64,000 nt of DNA, from NCBI RefSeq assembly GCF_025154075.1, contig NZ_JAOAMU010000003.1, positions 186,001 through 250,000 on the forward strand. Reading direction: 5' to 3'. Below, one piece after another: positions 1 to 10,900 of the stretch. The notes beneath the pieces were generated by a model, which ran no database searches, was not told where the DNA came from, and saw only the letters and a list, made by a program, of their open reading frames with translations. The translations under genes were made by a program, and so were the position numbers. Every line of letters starts with the position of its first letter. Position 1 is the first letter of the stretch. The stretch is from Chryseobacterium herbae (GTDB lineage: Bacteria; Bacteroidota; Bacteroidia; Flavobacteriales; Weeksellaceae).

Positions 1-2704
1 TGAAAGATTCAACGTGTACAGCTTTCCGGTTGTGGATAAAGCCCTTGCGGATCAGTATCAGCTTGGATCATACGTGGGAGTAGGAATAGATGACCCTTCC
101 AAATATTTAAGATTTTCACTTGCTCCGAATGACTTTCAGTCTATGATCATTAAAGACGGAGTGTATCAGTTTATTGAACCACAGAATGCTTCTAAAACGG
201 TTTACGGTGTACATGCCAAAACCACGGACGCAGGATCACAAGGCTTCCTGTGTTCTATGGATGAAGATATTCTTTCTAAAAGTGAGATCGCAAAACTGTA
301 CAATACCAATAAATCATTTACCAACAATCCATCAGATTTTTCTAAATCTTCAGATAAAAAATACAGAACACTAAGACTGGCACTTTCAGTAACTGCAGAA
401 TATACAGCTTACTTTGGAGGTACCCAGGCTGGAGCGCTTGTAGCTATGAATGCAACGCTTTCAAGAGTGAATGGCGTTTTTGAAAAAGATATGGGATTGC
501 ATATGAATATGGTAAATTATCCTGCATTGGTTTATATGGATGCAGCTACTGACCCTTATTCTCCTGCCGCTCAGATGAACAACTGGAATGTTCAGCTTCA
601 GCAGACCCTTACCAGTGTGGTAGGAAACGAAAATTATGATATCGGCCACTTGTTCGGAAGAAGCGGAGGCGGTGGAAATGCTGGATGTATCGGATGTATC
701 TGTGTAAATCCTGCCACTCCCACTACCAAAGCAAAAGGTTCAGGATTTACTTCACCAGCGAATGCCATTCCACAGGGAGATACATTTGATATTGACTATG
801 TAGCTCACGAAATGGGACACCAGCTGGGAGCAAACCACACATTCTCCCATGCACTGGAATCTTCGGGAGTAAATATGGAACCCGGTTCAGGATCTACGAT
901 TATGGGGTACGCAGGTATTACAGGTGCCAATGTTCAGATGAACTCCGATCCTTACTTCCATGTAGTAAGTATTATTCAGATGCAGAATAATATGGTGGCT
1001 AAAACTTGTGATGTTGAAACTTCAGTGACCAACAATCCACCGGTAATCTCTGCATTAAATGACTATGCGATTCCAAAAGGGACAGCATTTGCACTTACAG
1101 GGAATGCTATCGATCCTGAAGGAAATCCTATGACCTATACGTGGGAGCAGTTTGATAATGCCGCTGCGACAGTAACTTCTGTTAATGGAAATACCGGAGT
1201 GGGGCCGCTATTCAGATCGATCCTTCCGTCTACTTCACTTACAAGATATTTTCCTAAACTAAATACCGTATTGGGCGGAAATCTTTCTTCTGCGGCAGAT
1301 TGGGAAACCGTATCAAGCAGAGCAAGATCTACCAATTTTGTATTTACGGCCAGAGATAACAGCCCGATTGCGGCAGAGCAGCAGACCAATTCTGCACTTC
1401 AGAAAATCAATGTAGGAAATGAAGGACCTTTTCAAGTGACTTCTGCTACAGTATATAATAATGCAGCCGGTGCTGTAACCTGGAATGTAGTCAATACCAA
1501 TTCCGGGATTTACAATGCTCCGAATGTTAAAATAGATTATACCGCAGATAACGGAGTTACATGGGTTGTGCTTACGCCATCCACTCCGAATGACGGAGCT
1601 GAAGCATTTACATTTTCTTCTCTTGCAACAGGAGCAGCTATAAAAATCAGAGTAAGTGCTGTTGGAAATGTTTTCTATGCTATTGGAAATGCCACAGTAG
1701 CAGCATCAATGGCAACATGTTCTTCTACAGCTACGACAGGAGTTGCTGCTTCAGGACTGACAATTTCTTCCGGAAATATCAGCTGGGCACCGGTTCAGGG
1801 AGCAACTTATTCTCTACGATACAGAAAAACAGGATCTACAACGTGGGTTACTGTAAATGTTCCTACGAACTCTTATTATATTGCAGGTCTTGCAGACACC
1901 ACTCAGTATGAAGTACAGGTGGCTAATATTTGCGGAAGCACTACCGGTGATTATTCTGCAAGTACGAATTTCAACACATTGGCTTATGCATTGTGTACCA
2001 ACAGTTCCGGAAATTTCGACGATGAGTTTATCTCAAATGTTTCTGTAACGCCGGTGGGAATGAGTGTTGTTTCAAATGCCAGTTCAGGCTCTTCTTATAC
2101 CGATTATACAGCGGATCCTTCAAAAGTAATTACCCTTAGACAAGGAAGTTCAGGCAATGCAATCAGTGTGACAAAAGCATGGACGGGGCAATCATACAAC
2201 GAAGGTGTATCCGCGTGGATAGATTTCAACAGAGATGGGAATTTTTCAGATTCTGAAAAGATCTTTACCAGTGCTTCGAATATGGTGACCCCGGTTTCCG
2301 GAACATTCTCTGTGCCTGCCAATGCATATACAGACAGCAAGGTGATTATGAGAGTCGCTATGTCTTACGAAAATCAACCTGAAAACGGATGTAACCCTTT
2401 TGCCTATGGTGAAATCGAAGATTATCCGGTTCAGATCCAATTGTCATTAGGAACAAATGAAGTGAATGGTGCCAATAACAACGGAATCCAGATCTATCCA
2501 AATCCGGTAACCGATATTCTGAATGTAACCAAAGTTTCAGATAAGGCAGCGTATAAAATTTACAATACCGCAGGTCAGCTTGTGGGTGATGGAAATATCA
2601 ACAGTGGAAAAATCAATGTTTCATCTCTGGTGAAAGGCGGATACGTCATCACAATAGATGAAAAGGGCAAAGAGCAATTCAGATCTAAGTTTATCAAAAA
2701 ATAA
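1..2704 (+). CDS. Secreted M12B-type zinc metallopeptidase with T9SS type A sorting domain (5' end outside window)
   Basis: The frame is open from base 2, so the start lies upstream. By comparison with the paralogue at 7946, about 77 residues including the signal peptide are missing. A metzincin zinc site HEMGHQLGANH is encoded near 806-838 (three His ligands plus the catalytic Glu), followed by a Met-turn IMGYAG. Then come a beta-sandwich region, one fibronectin type III domain (about 1700-1980), a domain ending in GEIEDY (about 2410-2430), and a C-terminal T9SS type A sorting domain beginning with YPNPV (about 2490-2701). The protein should be exported by Sec, moved across the outer membrane by the type IX system, and hydrolyse proteins outside the cell. 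Substrate is unknown. It is the first of three tandem related genes. Confidence 0.9.
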   Translation, partial: ERFNVYSFPVVDKALADQYQLGSYVGVGIDDPSKYLRFSLAPNDFQSMIIKDGVYQFIEPQNASKTVYGVHAKTTDAGSQGFLCSMDEDILSKSEIAKLYNTNKSFTNNPSDFSKSSDKKYRTLRLALSVTAEYTAYFGGTQAGALVAMNATLSRVNGVFEKDMGLHMNMVNYPALVYMDAATDPYSPAAQMNNWNVQLQQTLTSVVGNENYDIGHLFGRSGGGGNAGCIGCICVNPATPTTKAKGSGFTSPANAIPQGDTFDIDYVAHEMGHQLGANHTFSHALESSGVNMEPGSGSTIMGYAGITGANVQMNSDPYFHVVSIIQMQNNMVAKTCDVETSVTNNPPVISALNDYAIPKGTAFALTGNAIDPEGNPMTYTWEQFDNAAATVTSVNGNTGVGPLFRSILPSTSLTRYFPKLNTVLGGNLSSAADWETVSSRARSTNFVFTARDNSPIAAEQQTNSALQKINVGNEGPFQVTSATVYNNAAGAVTWNVVNTNSGIYNAPNVKIDYTADNGVTWVVLTPSTPNDGAEAFTFSSLATGAAIKIRVSAVGNVFYAIGNATVAASMATCSSTATTGVAASGLTISSGNISWAPVQGATYSLRYRKTGSTTWVTVNVPTNSYYIAGLADTTQYEVQVANICGSTTGDYSASTNFNTLAYALCTNSSGNFDDEFISNVSVTPVGMSVVSNASSGSSYTDYTADPSKVITLRQGSSGNAISVTKAWTGQSYNEGVSAWIDFNRDGNFSDSEKIFTSASNMVTPVSGTFSVPANAYTDSKVIMRVAMSYENQPENGCNPFAYGEIEDYPVQIQLSLGTNEVNGANNNGIQIYPNPVTDILNVTKVSDKAAYKIYNTAGQLVGDGNINSGKINVSSLVKGGYVITIDEKGKEQFRSKFIKK

Positions 2705-2723
2705 TAAGAATTAATACCAATAT

Positions 2724-2755
2724 AAAATCCTCAGGCTATTCTGGGGATTTTGTAT
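2724..2755 (+). terminator. Rho-independent terminator after the first metallopeptidase
   Basis: AAAATCC-TCAG and CTGG-GGATTTT form a stem of about 11 bp around a short loop, followed by TGTATTTT. It lies 20 bases after the stop codon at 2702-2704. Confidence 0.7.
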
Positions 2756-2836
2756 TTTAATGTATAAAAAATACTTTTATTGTGGAATTTTAACAAAAAA
2801 ATATTTGAATGAATGCATTAATAGTGAAAAAATTAT

Positions 2837-2844
2837 TAGATTTG
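2837..2844 (+). promoter_or_regulatory. Bacteroidota -7 element TAGATTTG for the gene at 3004
   Basis: TAGATTTG matches the TAnnTTTG consensus and lies 160 bases before the ATG, which implies a long 5' leader. I see no TTTG at the usual 17-20 base spacing. The same octamer stands before the paralogue at 7946. Confidence 0.45.
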
Positions 2845-3003
2845 TGTAATTATAAAATTGTTAGCGTATGAATTAAAAAATTATTCTTTTTAATACAGAA
2901 TATCTGTAAAAAAATGGATGTTTCAAAGAAAAACATTTGAACACCGAAAAATAGGAAACACTATACTTACTTACTATTGTTATCACTACTAAACTAAACA
3001 AAT

Positions 3004-6000
3004 ATGAGTGGATTTTTACTCTGTAAAGTGGGCAGGCCCTTTAGGGTGCTCATCACATTGCTGTGTATGGTCTTCGGACTGTTGTCACAGGCACAAACAA
3101 TCACTATTGGTACAGGAACCAGTACTCAGAGATATCCTTTGGGTCCCTATTACGGGCACCAGAGAGATGCTTCACTTTATACTGCAGCTGAAATAAATCT
3201 TCCTGCAGGCGGAAGTGTTCTGTCGGTAGGATGGAATGCTACAGTAGCTACGACGATCACTACTCCGGTTAAAATTTATTTAAAAACCGTTCCTGCCGCT
3301 ACGACTACCCTTCCTTCACAAAACTGGGCTACCTCCACTACGGGGGCTACTCTGGTGTACGACGGAAACATAGCCAGTATACCTACAGGATGGAATACAA
3401 TCGCGCTTCCAAACCCTTATTATTATAACGGGGTGGAAAACCTTGTGGTATTGGTGGAAACCAACTACGGAGGAACCGGAACCGGAACATTAGGTGGAAA
3501 TGCCTTTACGTATTCCAGTAATGCATCAAAGCACCAATATATCGAGGGTGACAACACGCCACCTACCACTACCGGGACAATTGATGGCAACAGACCAAAT
3601 ATTAGATTAATTTTTGGCCCGGCACCAACTTGTTTGCCTCCTATAGGATTAACTTCAGGAGCAACAACAGCCACGACAGCAGCGATCAGCTGGACTGCAC
3701 CTTCTTCTGCACCCGCAGGAGGATATGACGTATATTACAGCACAACAGCTACAGCCCCAACGGCTGCAACGGTACCTTCACAAACGGTTACTACCGGAAC
3801 AGGAGTAACCCTTTCCCCATTGGTACCTAATACAACATACTATATTTGGATAAGATCAAAATGTAGTGCGACTGACCAGAGTACTTGGATAGGACAGTTA
3901 ACTTTGACTACACCTCCTTCATGTATGGCCCCTACAGCATTAACTGTTGGAGCGGTTATACCTACAAGCGCCAATATCAGCTGGACAGCTCCTTCAATTC
4001 CGCCTGCGGGAGGATATGAAGTATACTACAGTACATCCGCTACAGCTCCAACAGCTGCAACAGTGCCTTCACAAACCGTGACTGGAACCACAGCAACACT
4101 TTCTCCATTGGTAGCCAATACTACTTATTATGTATGGGTGAGATCGAGATGTACTGCAACAGATCAAAGTACATGGACAGGACCTATGACAGTGCTTACA
4201 GGATACTGTGCACCAACTGGAGGTAGCAGCTCAACTTCATATTACCTGAAGACGATTAATACAACAGGAGGAATTACAAACTTAAACTATACAGCGAATT
4301 CCTATACAGCTTATGTGAATAACTCAGCTACTGTTTTCTCAGGGTTACCTACCAATACGATAACCATGAATTTGAACAGTGGAACCAGTACATACAATTA
4401 TTATGTTTGGATCGACTGGAATAACAATATGAGCTTTAACGATCCGGGTGAAACCATTCTGGCAACTCCTGGTTATGTGACTTCTGCAACAGCAACGATT
4501 AATATACCTGGAACACAGGCTCCTGGGAATTACAGAGTAAGAACGTCAACATCGTTTATTGGAACTAATGCTTCATGTGGACCTGCGCCGTATGGTAATT
4601 TTGTAGACTTTACATTAAATGTGATCGCTTTACAGCCTTGTACTACAGCGCCTCCGGGAAATATTACCGTTTCAAACCTTACGCCTACTACCGCTCAGAT
4701 AAACTGGTTGCCTTCAAATGGAGCTACATATGTGCTTCAGTACAGATCGCTGCCTGGAGGAGCATGGATACCGGTGAGTATTACGGCGCCACTTTCGAGT
4801 ACTTACACCATTACGAACCTTACGGAACAGACTCAGTATGAATTCCAGATAGCTACGGTTTGTGGAGGAACTCAGGGACCATTCTCTACAGCGACTCCTT
4901 TCACCACTCCGGCTATTACATATTGTACATCTGCTTCTACAAGTACTACGATTGACGGCTTTATCAGCAATGTTGCCGTAACTCCGAATTCTGCAATACC
5001 AATGAACAGTGCTTCGGGTTTCAGTAACTATACAGATTACAGTACAGATCCTGCGAGACTGGTTACTTTGGTAAGAGGTCTTGGAAGTAATACAGTGACT
5101 GTTAATAAATCATGGCCTGGAACTCAATGGTCTTTCGGAACAGGAGTTTGGATTGACTTTAACAGAAACGGAGTTTTTGAAGCCAGTGAGCAGGTATTGA
5201 ATTCACCGAGCAACACAACGAGTCCGGTTACAGCTATTTTTGCTGTTCCTGGTACTGGTGGCGGTGTTTACACAGGAAACCTTACGACCCGTATGCGTGT
5301 AGCATTGAGAGAAAGTGCTGCTGCTGCTGCTTGTGGAACTTTCACCTGGGGTGAAGTAGAAGATTATGCGGTAAAACTTATTGATCAGCCGCCTTGTACT
5401 ACAGCGCCACCTACAAACATTACAGTAACTAACCTTACAGCAACTACGGCTACAGTATATTGGTTCGGTGCTGCCAATGCTACTTATACCATCAGATGGA
5501 AACTAGCTACAGCAGGTACTTATACCATTCCACCGGTTGTTTTAGCACCTGGTGTGAATACGTATACCATTCCAGGACTTACTGAGCAGACTAAGTATGA
5601 TGTACAGATTTCTACTACATGTGGAGGTTCTACAGGACCATACTCTACAGCGGTACAATTTACGACACCACCACTTTCATACTGCCCTATGACAGGAACA
5701 GGAACTAACGATCACATTTCAAATGTAACTGTTACTTCTTCTAACCCTGGAGTGCCGGTAATGAATAATACAACGGTTCAGACTAACTATACAAGCTACA
5801 TCACACCTCAGACACTGATCACTCTTGATGCAGGTTCTTCAAATAATAAGATCTCAGTATCAAAAGGATGGACAGGGGCAACGAGCAATGTGGCAGTTTC
5901 AGCCTGGATCGATTACAACAGAAACGGAGTTTTTGAAACATCAGAACAGATTCTGAACTCGGCACCGAGTACTGCAACTCCTGTAACGAATCTTAACTTC

Positions 6001-7683
6001 GCAGTTCCTGCAACAGCTTATACAGGTCCGCTTACAACGACTATGAGAGTAGTGCTTAAACGTACAAGTGCTCCGGTATTATGTGTGGATCCTGTGAACG
6101 GAGAAGTGGAAGATTACGCAGTAAAAATCAGACCATGTGCTAACGGTACACCGAACCAACCGGGAATCACGGCAACACATAACTCTGCGACGCTTACCCT
6201 TTCAGGAGTTGCGAACACTACTACTTATCTGGTAAGATACAGACTTCAGGGACCTCCTCCGGGAGCCTGGACGGAAATATATGCTTCAGCATTGCTAAAC
6301 AACATTCCATTGGTGATAACAGGTTTAACGCCTGCTACCAATTATGAAGTTCAGGTTGCTGCAGTTTGTGGAGATGTTGTAGGTACATTTACGGCTATCA
6401 AACCATTTGTGACAAGATGCGACCCTACGCCTCCGAATGTTACGGTAAGTAATATTACTACCAACTCTGCACTGATTACATGGGCACCGCTTGCAGCGAG
6501 CTCTACGTATACCCTGGAGTGGAGAAAAGTAGGAGCGCCTGCATGGACTCAGGTGCCAAACATTGCTCCTCCTACCAATACTTATTTGTTAACAGGTTTA
6601 GACCCGTATACAAAATATGAAGTAAGAGTGGCTAACAAGTGTGTTGGAGAACTTACTCTTAACCCGTACTCAAATCCGAAAGTATTTACTACGGAAAGAA
6701 CATGTGAGCTTCCTCCTCCGGGATTAACAATTTTACAGCTTACTCCTACATCGGCTGAAGTGACATGGGATGGTTTCCCTGGTGCAACGTATGTACTGAG
6801 ATATAGAAAAGTAGGTATTCCTAGCTGGACGAATGTTCCTCTTATCACGAATACTTATACCATTACAGGATTATTGGAAGAAACGAAATATGAAATGCAG
6901 GTAATGAATATTTGTAACGGTACGCCGGGTACACCTACGCCTCCATACTATTTCACGACACCTACAGTAATTTATTGCCAGATGGGTGCTCAAAATTCTG
7001 TGAACGAGCATATCGCTAAAGTTACAGTGGTACCGAACGGAAGACCTAAAATGGAAAACGCTTCAGGACCATCAAGCTATACCAACTACACAGGAGTACC
7101 TGCAACATTTATAGAAATGGTTCAGGGATCTACAGGGAATCAGATCACGATTGAGAAAAAATGGAACGGAACGAATCATGATGAAGGGATCGCTGTATGG
7201 ATTGATTTCAACAGAAACGGATATTTCGATCTTGACGAAAGAGTATTCACATCACCTCCGAACACGACAAGTCCTGTGACAGGAACATTCAGTGTACCGG
7301 TAGATGCTTATATCAGTATGACAAACTATAAGTATGTTGTCATGAGAGTAGCAATGATGAGAGACGGAGTTCCGGTGAACTGTGCTAATTTTGCCAACGG
7401 GGAAGTAGAGGATTACTCAGTAAGAATCTCTAAACCGGGAATACCAAACTCTGTGAACCAGACTGAAATCCTGATTTACCCTAACCCGGTAAGCTCAGTA
7501 TTGTATGTGAAGAATATCAGCAAAAAAGCGAAATATAAGATCTACAATTCTGCAGGACAGGTTATCGGTGACGGTATCTTACTAAACAACCAGATCAATG
7601 TAAGCAAACTGATCAACGGAATTTATGTGATTGATATCGAAGACAACGGTATAACAGTTCAAAAGAAATTTATTAAAGAATAA
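3004..7683 (+). CDS. Giant secreted FN3-repeat protein with T9SS type A sorting domain, peptidase-less paralogue
   Basis: The protein has 1559 residues and starts with a Sec signal peptide (hydrophobic stretch to about residue 31, ending SQAQ). An N-terminal beta-rich domain (about 35-200) replaces the metallopeptidase of its neighbours. About seven fibronectin type III domains follow, many beginning with Cys-x-x-x-x-P-P, interspersed with domains ending in GEVEDY (three clear copies, one degenerate YGNFVDF). The C-terminus is a type A sorting domain (IYPNPV). No HExxH motif is present. From about residue 540 to the end it is closely similar to the next gene, and the last few hundred bases are nearly identical. 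A role as surface adhesin or binding protein is likely from architecture only. Confidence 0.85.
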   Translation: MSGFLLCKVGRPFRVLITLLCMVFGLLSQAQTITIGTGTSTQRYPLGPYYGHQRDASLYTAAEINLPAGGSVLSVGWNATVATTITTPVKIYLKTVPAATTTLPSQNWATSTTGATLVYDGNIASIPTGWNTIALPNPYYYNGVENLVVLVETNYGGTGTGTLGGNAFTYSSNASKHQYIEGDNTPPTTTGTIDGNRPNIRLIFGPAPTCLPPIGLTSGATTATTAAISWTAPSSAPAGGYDVYYSTTATAPTAATVPSQTVTTGTGVTLSPLVPNTTYYIWIRSKCSATDQSTWIGQLTLTTPPSCMAPTALTVGAVIPTSANISWTAPSIPPAGGYEVYYSTSATAPTAATVPSQTVTGTTATLSPLVANTTYYVWVRSRCTATDQSTWTGPMTVLTGYCAPTGGSSSTSYYLKTINTTGGITNLNYTANSYTAYVNNSATVFSGLPTNTITMNLNSGTSTYNYYVWIDWNNNMSFNDPGETILATPGYVTSATATINIPGTQAPGNYRVRTSTSFIGTNASCGPAPYGNFVDFTLNVIALQPCTTAPPGNITVSNLTPTTAQINWLPSNGATYVLQYRSLPGGAWIPVSITAPLSSTYTITNLTEQTQYEFQIATVCGGTQGPFSTATPFTTPAITYCTSASTSTTIDGFISNVAVTPNSAIPMNSASGFSNYTDYSTDPARLVTLVRGLGSNTVTVNKSWPGTQWSFGTGVWIDFNRNGVFEASEQVLNSPSNTTSPVTAIFAVPGTGGGVYTGNLTTRMRVALRESAAAAACGTFTWGEVEDYAVKLIDQPPCTTAPPTNITVTNLTATTATVYWFGAANATYTIRWKLATAGTYTIPPVVLAPGVNTYTIPGLTEQTKYDVQISTTCGGSTGPYSTAVQFTTPPLSYCPMTGTGTNDHISNVTVTSSNPGVPVMNNTTVQTNYTSYITPQTLITLDAGSSNNKISVSKGWTGATSNVAVSAWIDYNRNGVFETSEQILNSAPSTATPVTNLNFAVPATAYTGPLTTTMRVVLKRTSAPVLCVDPVNGEVEDYAVKIRPCANGTPNQPGITATHNSATLTLSGVANTTTYLVRYRLQGPPPGAWTEIYASALLNNIPLVITGLTPATNYEVQVAAVCGDVVGTFTAIKPFVTRCDPTPPNVTVSNITTNSALITWAPLAASSTYTLEWRKVGAPAWTQVPNIAPPTNTYLLTGLDPYTKYEVRVANKCVGELTLNPYSNPKVFTTERTCELPPPGLTILQLTPTSAEVTWDGFPGATYVLRYRKVGIPSWTNVPLITNTYTITGLLEETKYEMQVMNICNGTPGTPTPPYYFTTPTVIYCQMGAQNSVNEHIAKVTVVPNGRPKMENASGPSSYTNYTGVPATFIEMVQGSTGNQITIEKKWNGTNHDEGIAVWIDFNRNGYFDLDERVFTSPPNTTSPVTGTFSVPVDAYISMTNYKYVVMRVAMMRDGVPVNCANFANGEVEDYSVRISKPGIPNSVNQTEILIYPNPVSSVLYVKNISKKAKYKIYNSAGQVIGDGILLNNQINVSKLINGIYVIDIEDNGITVQKKFIKE

Positions 7684-7704
7684 TATGTAAATTTCAAATA
7701 TAGG

Positions 7705-7732
7705 AAGCCCTCAGAAATGAGGGCTTTTTTTT
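7705..7732 (+). terminator. Rho-independent terminator
   Basis: GCCCTC and GAGGGC (7707-7712, 7719-7724) surround the loop AGAAAT, extended by AA/TT, followed by eight T residues. Almost the same sequence follows the next gene. Confidence 0.9.
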
Positions 7733-7908
7733 ATTTTTATAAGGTTCCTTCGAACCGGATTAAAAGTTTTTTAATTAATAATTCAATAACAGTTGAATTT
7801 TTTACTTATAATTAAAGTTTTATAGTTATTTTTTTAATCTTTTTGATGCTTTATTATTCATTTGTCAATAAATTAATGGTATGTATTTTTTTTTATTAAA
7901 AAATATGC

Positions 7909-7916
7909 TAGATTTG
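7909..7916 (+). promoter_or_regulatory. Bacteroidota -7 element TAGATTTG for the gene at 7946
   Basis: TAGATTTG stands 30 bases before the ATG. A T-run near 7885-7894 occupies the -33 position. The octamer is identical to that before the upstream paralogue. Confidence 0.55.
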
Positions 7917-7945
7917 TCAGATTATTACAAAATATTGAAAAAGTT

Positions 7946-10900
7946 ATGAGGAAAATTTCTATTTCTTTCTTTTTCCTTTGTTTGTTTGCAATGATCCATG
8001 CACAATGGGCACCTGCAGTATATAATGGAAAAGGAGCTAATGATGGCTCAAAATCAGACAGCTATTTCTCTTTGGACATTTCACAGCTGAAATTACAGCT
8101 TGCCAAAGCAGAGGAAACTGGTAAAAATGCAAAACCAGTAATCATATCTCTCCCGACCATGAATGGGAAGATTGAAAAATTTGCAGTCTACAGCTTTCCG
8201 GTTGTAGCAAAAGAACTTGCAGATCAGTATCAGCTAGGCTCTTATGTTGGAGTAGGGATGGATGACCCCTCCAGATATTTGAGGTTCAGTTTAGCACCTA
8301 ATGATTTTCAATCCATGATCATTCAGGATGGAAATTATGAATTTATAGAACCTGCCAATCCGGCAAAGACAATCTACAGGGTTCATCAGAAAACAGGAAA
8401 AGACAAAAAAGGATTTGTATGTTCGTCAGAAGAAACTGAAGGCGCGAGACATGATATTGATGAGCTTCGCCAGCAGGGGAAAGCTTTTTTTAATCAGCCT
8501 GCCGACTTTGCAAAAAACTCAGACAAGAAGTACAGAACTTTAAGACTTGCCCTTTCAGTATGCGGAGAATATACGCAATACCATGGAGGTACCGTGGCCG
8601 GAGCACTGGCTGCGATGAATGCCACGATCACAAGAATCAATGGAGTCTATGAAAAAGATTTTGCACTCCATATGAATTTACAGAATTATCCAAATTTAAT
8701 TTATACCAATCCTGATACAGATCCTTATTCAGCAACTGAAGGAGGAACTGTCAATGGTATTGCTGGCTGGAACTCTCAGGTGCAGAATGTAATTACAGCT
8801 GGGGTAGGGAATGCAAACTATGATGTAGGACATCTATTTTCTCCTCCGGGAGCCGGTGGAAACGCTGGATGTATCGGATGTATATGCAGGGATAATTTAA
8901 CGCCTACGGCTAATGATAAAGGATCAGGATGGACATCTCCTGGCGGCGGCCCTCCTGTCGGAGATAATTTTGACATTGACTATGTAGCTCATGAAATAGG
9001 TCACCAGTTGGGGGGCGTTCACAGCTTTTCATATTCTGCTCCTCAGTTAGGTTCTTCCACCAGTGTAGAGCCGGGCTCAGGATCAAGTATTATGGGCTAT
9101 GCCGGGATTACCGGACCCACTACTGATGTACAGCCACATTCAGATCCTTATTTTAATATTACCAATATCACCCAGATTCAGGCGAATCTGATCAGTAAAA
9201 CATGTGATATAGAAACAGTGATTACCAATACACCTCCGGTAATCGCGGCGCTTCCTACCTATAATATTCCAAAAGGAACAGCGTTTGTTCTTACAGCCTC
9301 TGCTACAGATGCTGAGAATGATCCTATGACTTTTAACTGGGAGGAGGTAGATATTGCCAATGTAGTGATCAATAATGCTAACTTAGGAGATACACCGAAT
9401 GGTCCGTCTTTTAGATCTGTTGCTCCAACAGTAAGTCCTACCCGTTATTTCCCGAGATTTTCTTCAGTGCTTGCAGGTGTTTTAAATAATGCCAATAATC
9501 TTTGGGAAGCTGTATCTACAGTGGCAAGAACCACCAAGTTTACGGTTACTGCAAGAGATAATAATCCGGCTGCCAATCAGCAGCAGACGCAATCAGCAAC
9601 ACAGACTATTATTGTAGGCAATAATGGTCCTTTTAAAGTAAACCCAACAGTAATATATAACAACGGACCTACGACTGTTACCTGGGATGTTGTGAATACC
9701 AACGCGGCTCCTTACAATGCTCCCAATGTAAAAATAGATTTTACAACAGATAACGGAGTTACGTGGAATGTCGTAGCTGCGTCAACACCGAATGACGGAA
9801 CTCAGGCTTTGGATTTTAGTGCCTTTCCTTTAACAGTAGGAGGTACCGCCAAAATCAGGGTGAGCGCCATCAATAATGTATTCTACGCGATAGGAACTGC
9901 GACCATTGAAACGCTTCCTATCTGTACTACTGCAGCACCGGGAGGAATTGTAGTTTCAGCGATTACACAGACGCAGGCGACAGTGACCTGGAATGCATCA
10001 TTTAATGCAACCTATGTTTTCCAATATCGTGTTGCAGGAACTACAGCCTGGACAACAGTTACTCCTGCGCCTATTACCAATACAGTGACCCTTTCCGCTC
10101 TTACAGCGGGAACCCATTATGAATTCCAGATCGCCAATGTGTGTGCAGGAATACAGGGAGCCTTTTCACCGGTTTCAATTTTTGTAACCCTGTACTGTGC
10201 TGCAGCCTCTACCAATACGGATAATGGATATATTTCCAATGTCACAGTTGGTGCTACGAACTCATATACGATGAGTAATAATTCAGCAGCAGCTAATTAT
10301 ACAGATTATTCATCTGACATTACAAAACTGATAACACTGGTTCGCGGATCAGCCAATAATAGTGTTTCAATTTCCAAATCATGGCCGGCTGCGATATCAA
10401 GCAAAGCAGTAAGTGTCTGGATAGATTTTAATAAGAACGGTACTTTTGAGACCATTGAAAGGGTTTTAAATGCGGCGAATAATACAACAACTCCGGTCAC
10501 TGCAACATTTCCAGTACCTGCTGCAGCTTATTTAGGACCGCTTACAACCCGTATGCGTGTTGTCCTTAGAGATTCTGCTAATCCTGCCGCATGTGGTAAC
10601 TTTACCAATGGTGAAGTGGAGGATTATGCAGTAAAACTAATAGATCAAGCTGGTTGTACTACGGCTCCGCCAACCAATATTACCATGACCAACCTTACTC
10701 CTGTTACAGCTGATGTTTCATGGCTGGCAACAACAGGTGCAACGTATGTATTGCGATACAGAAAAGTGGGAACTACCGTTTGGACAACCGTAGATCCTGT
10801 ACCGGCTCCAGGAAATACCTATACAATTCTGAACTTAACAGAACAAACTCAATATGAAGTACAGGTGGCGACAAAATGTAATGGTAGCCAGGGTGCTTTT

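Noticed and set aside
1135-1389. Minus-strand frames inside the surface protein genes (also 461-649, 2104-2440, 3465-3674, 6582-6848, 11963-12250)
   Set aside because: They are antisense to well-supported secreted proteins, lack promoters and show no protein family features.
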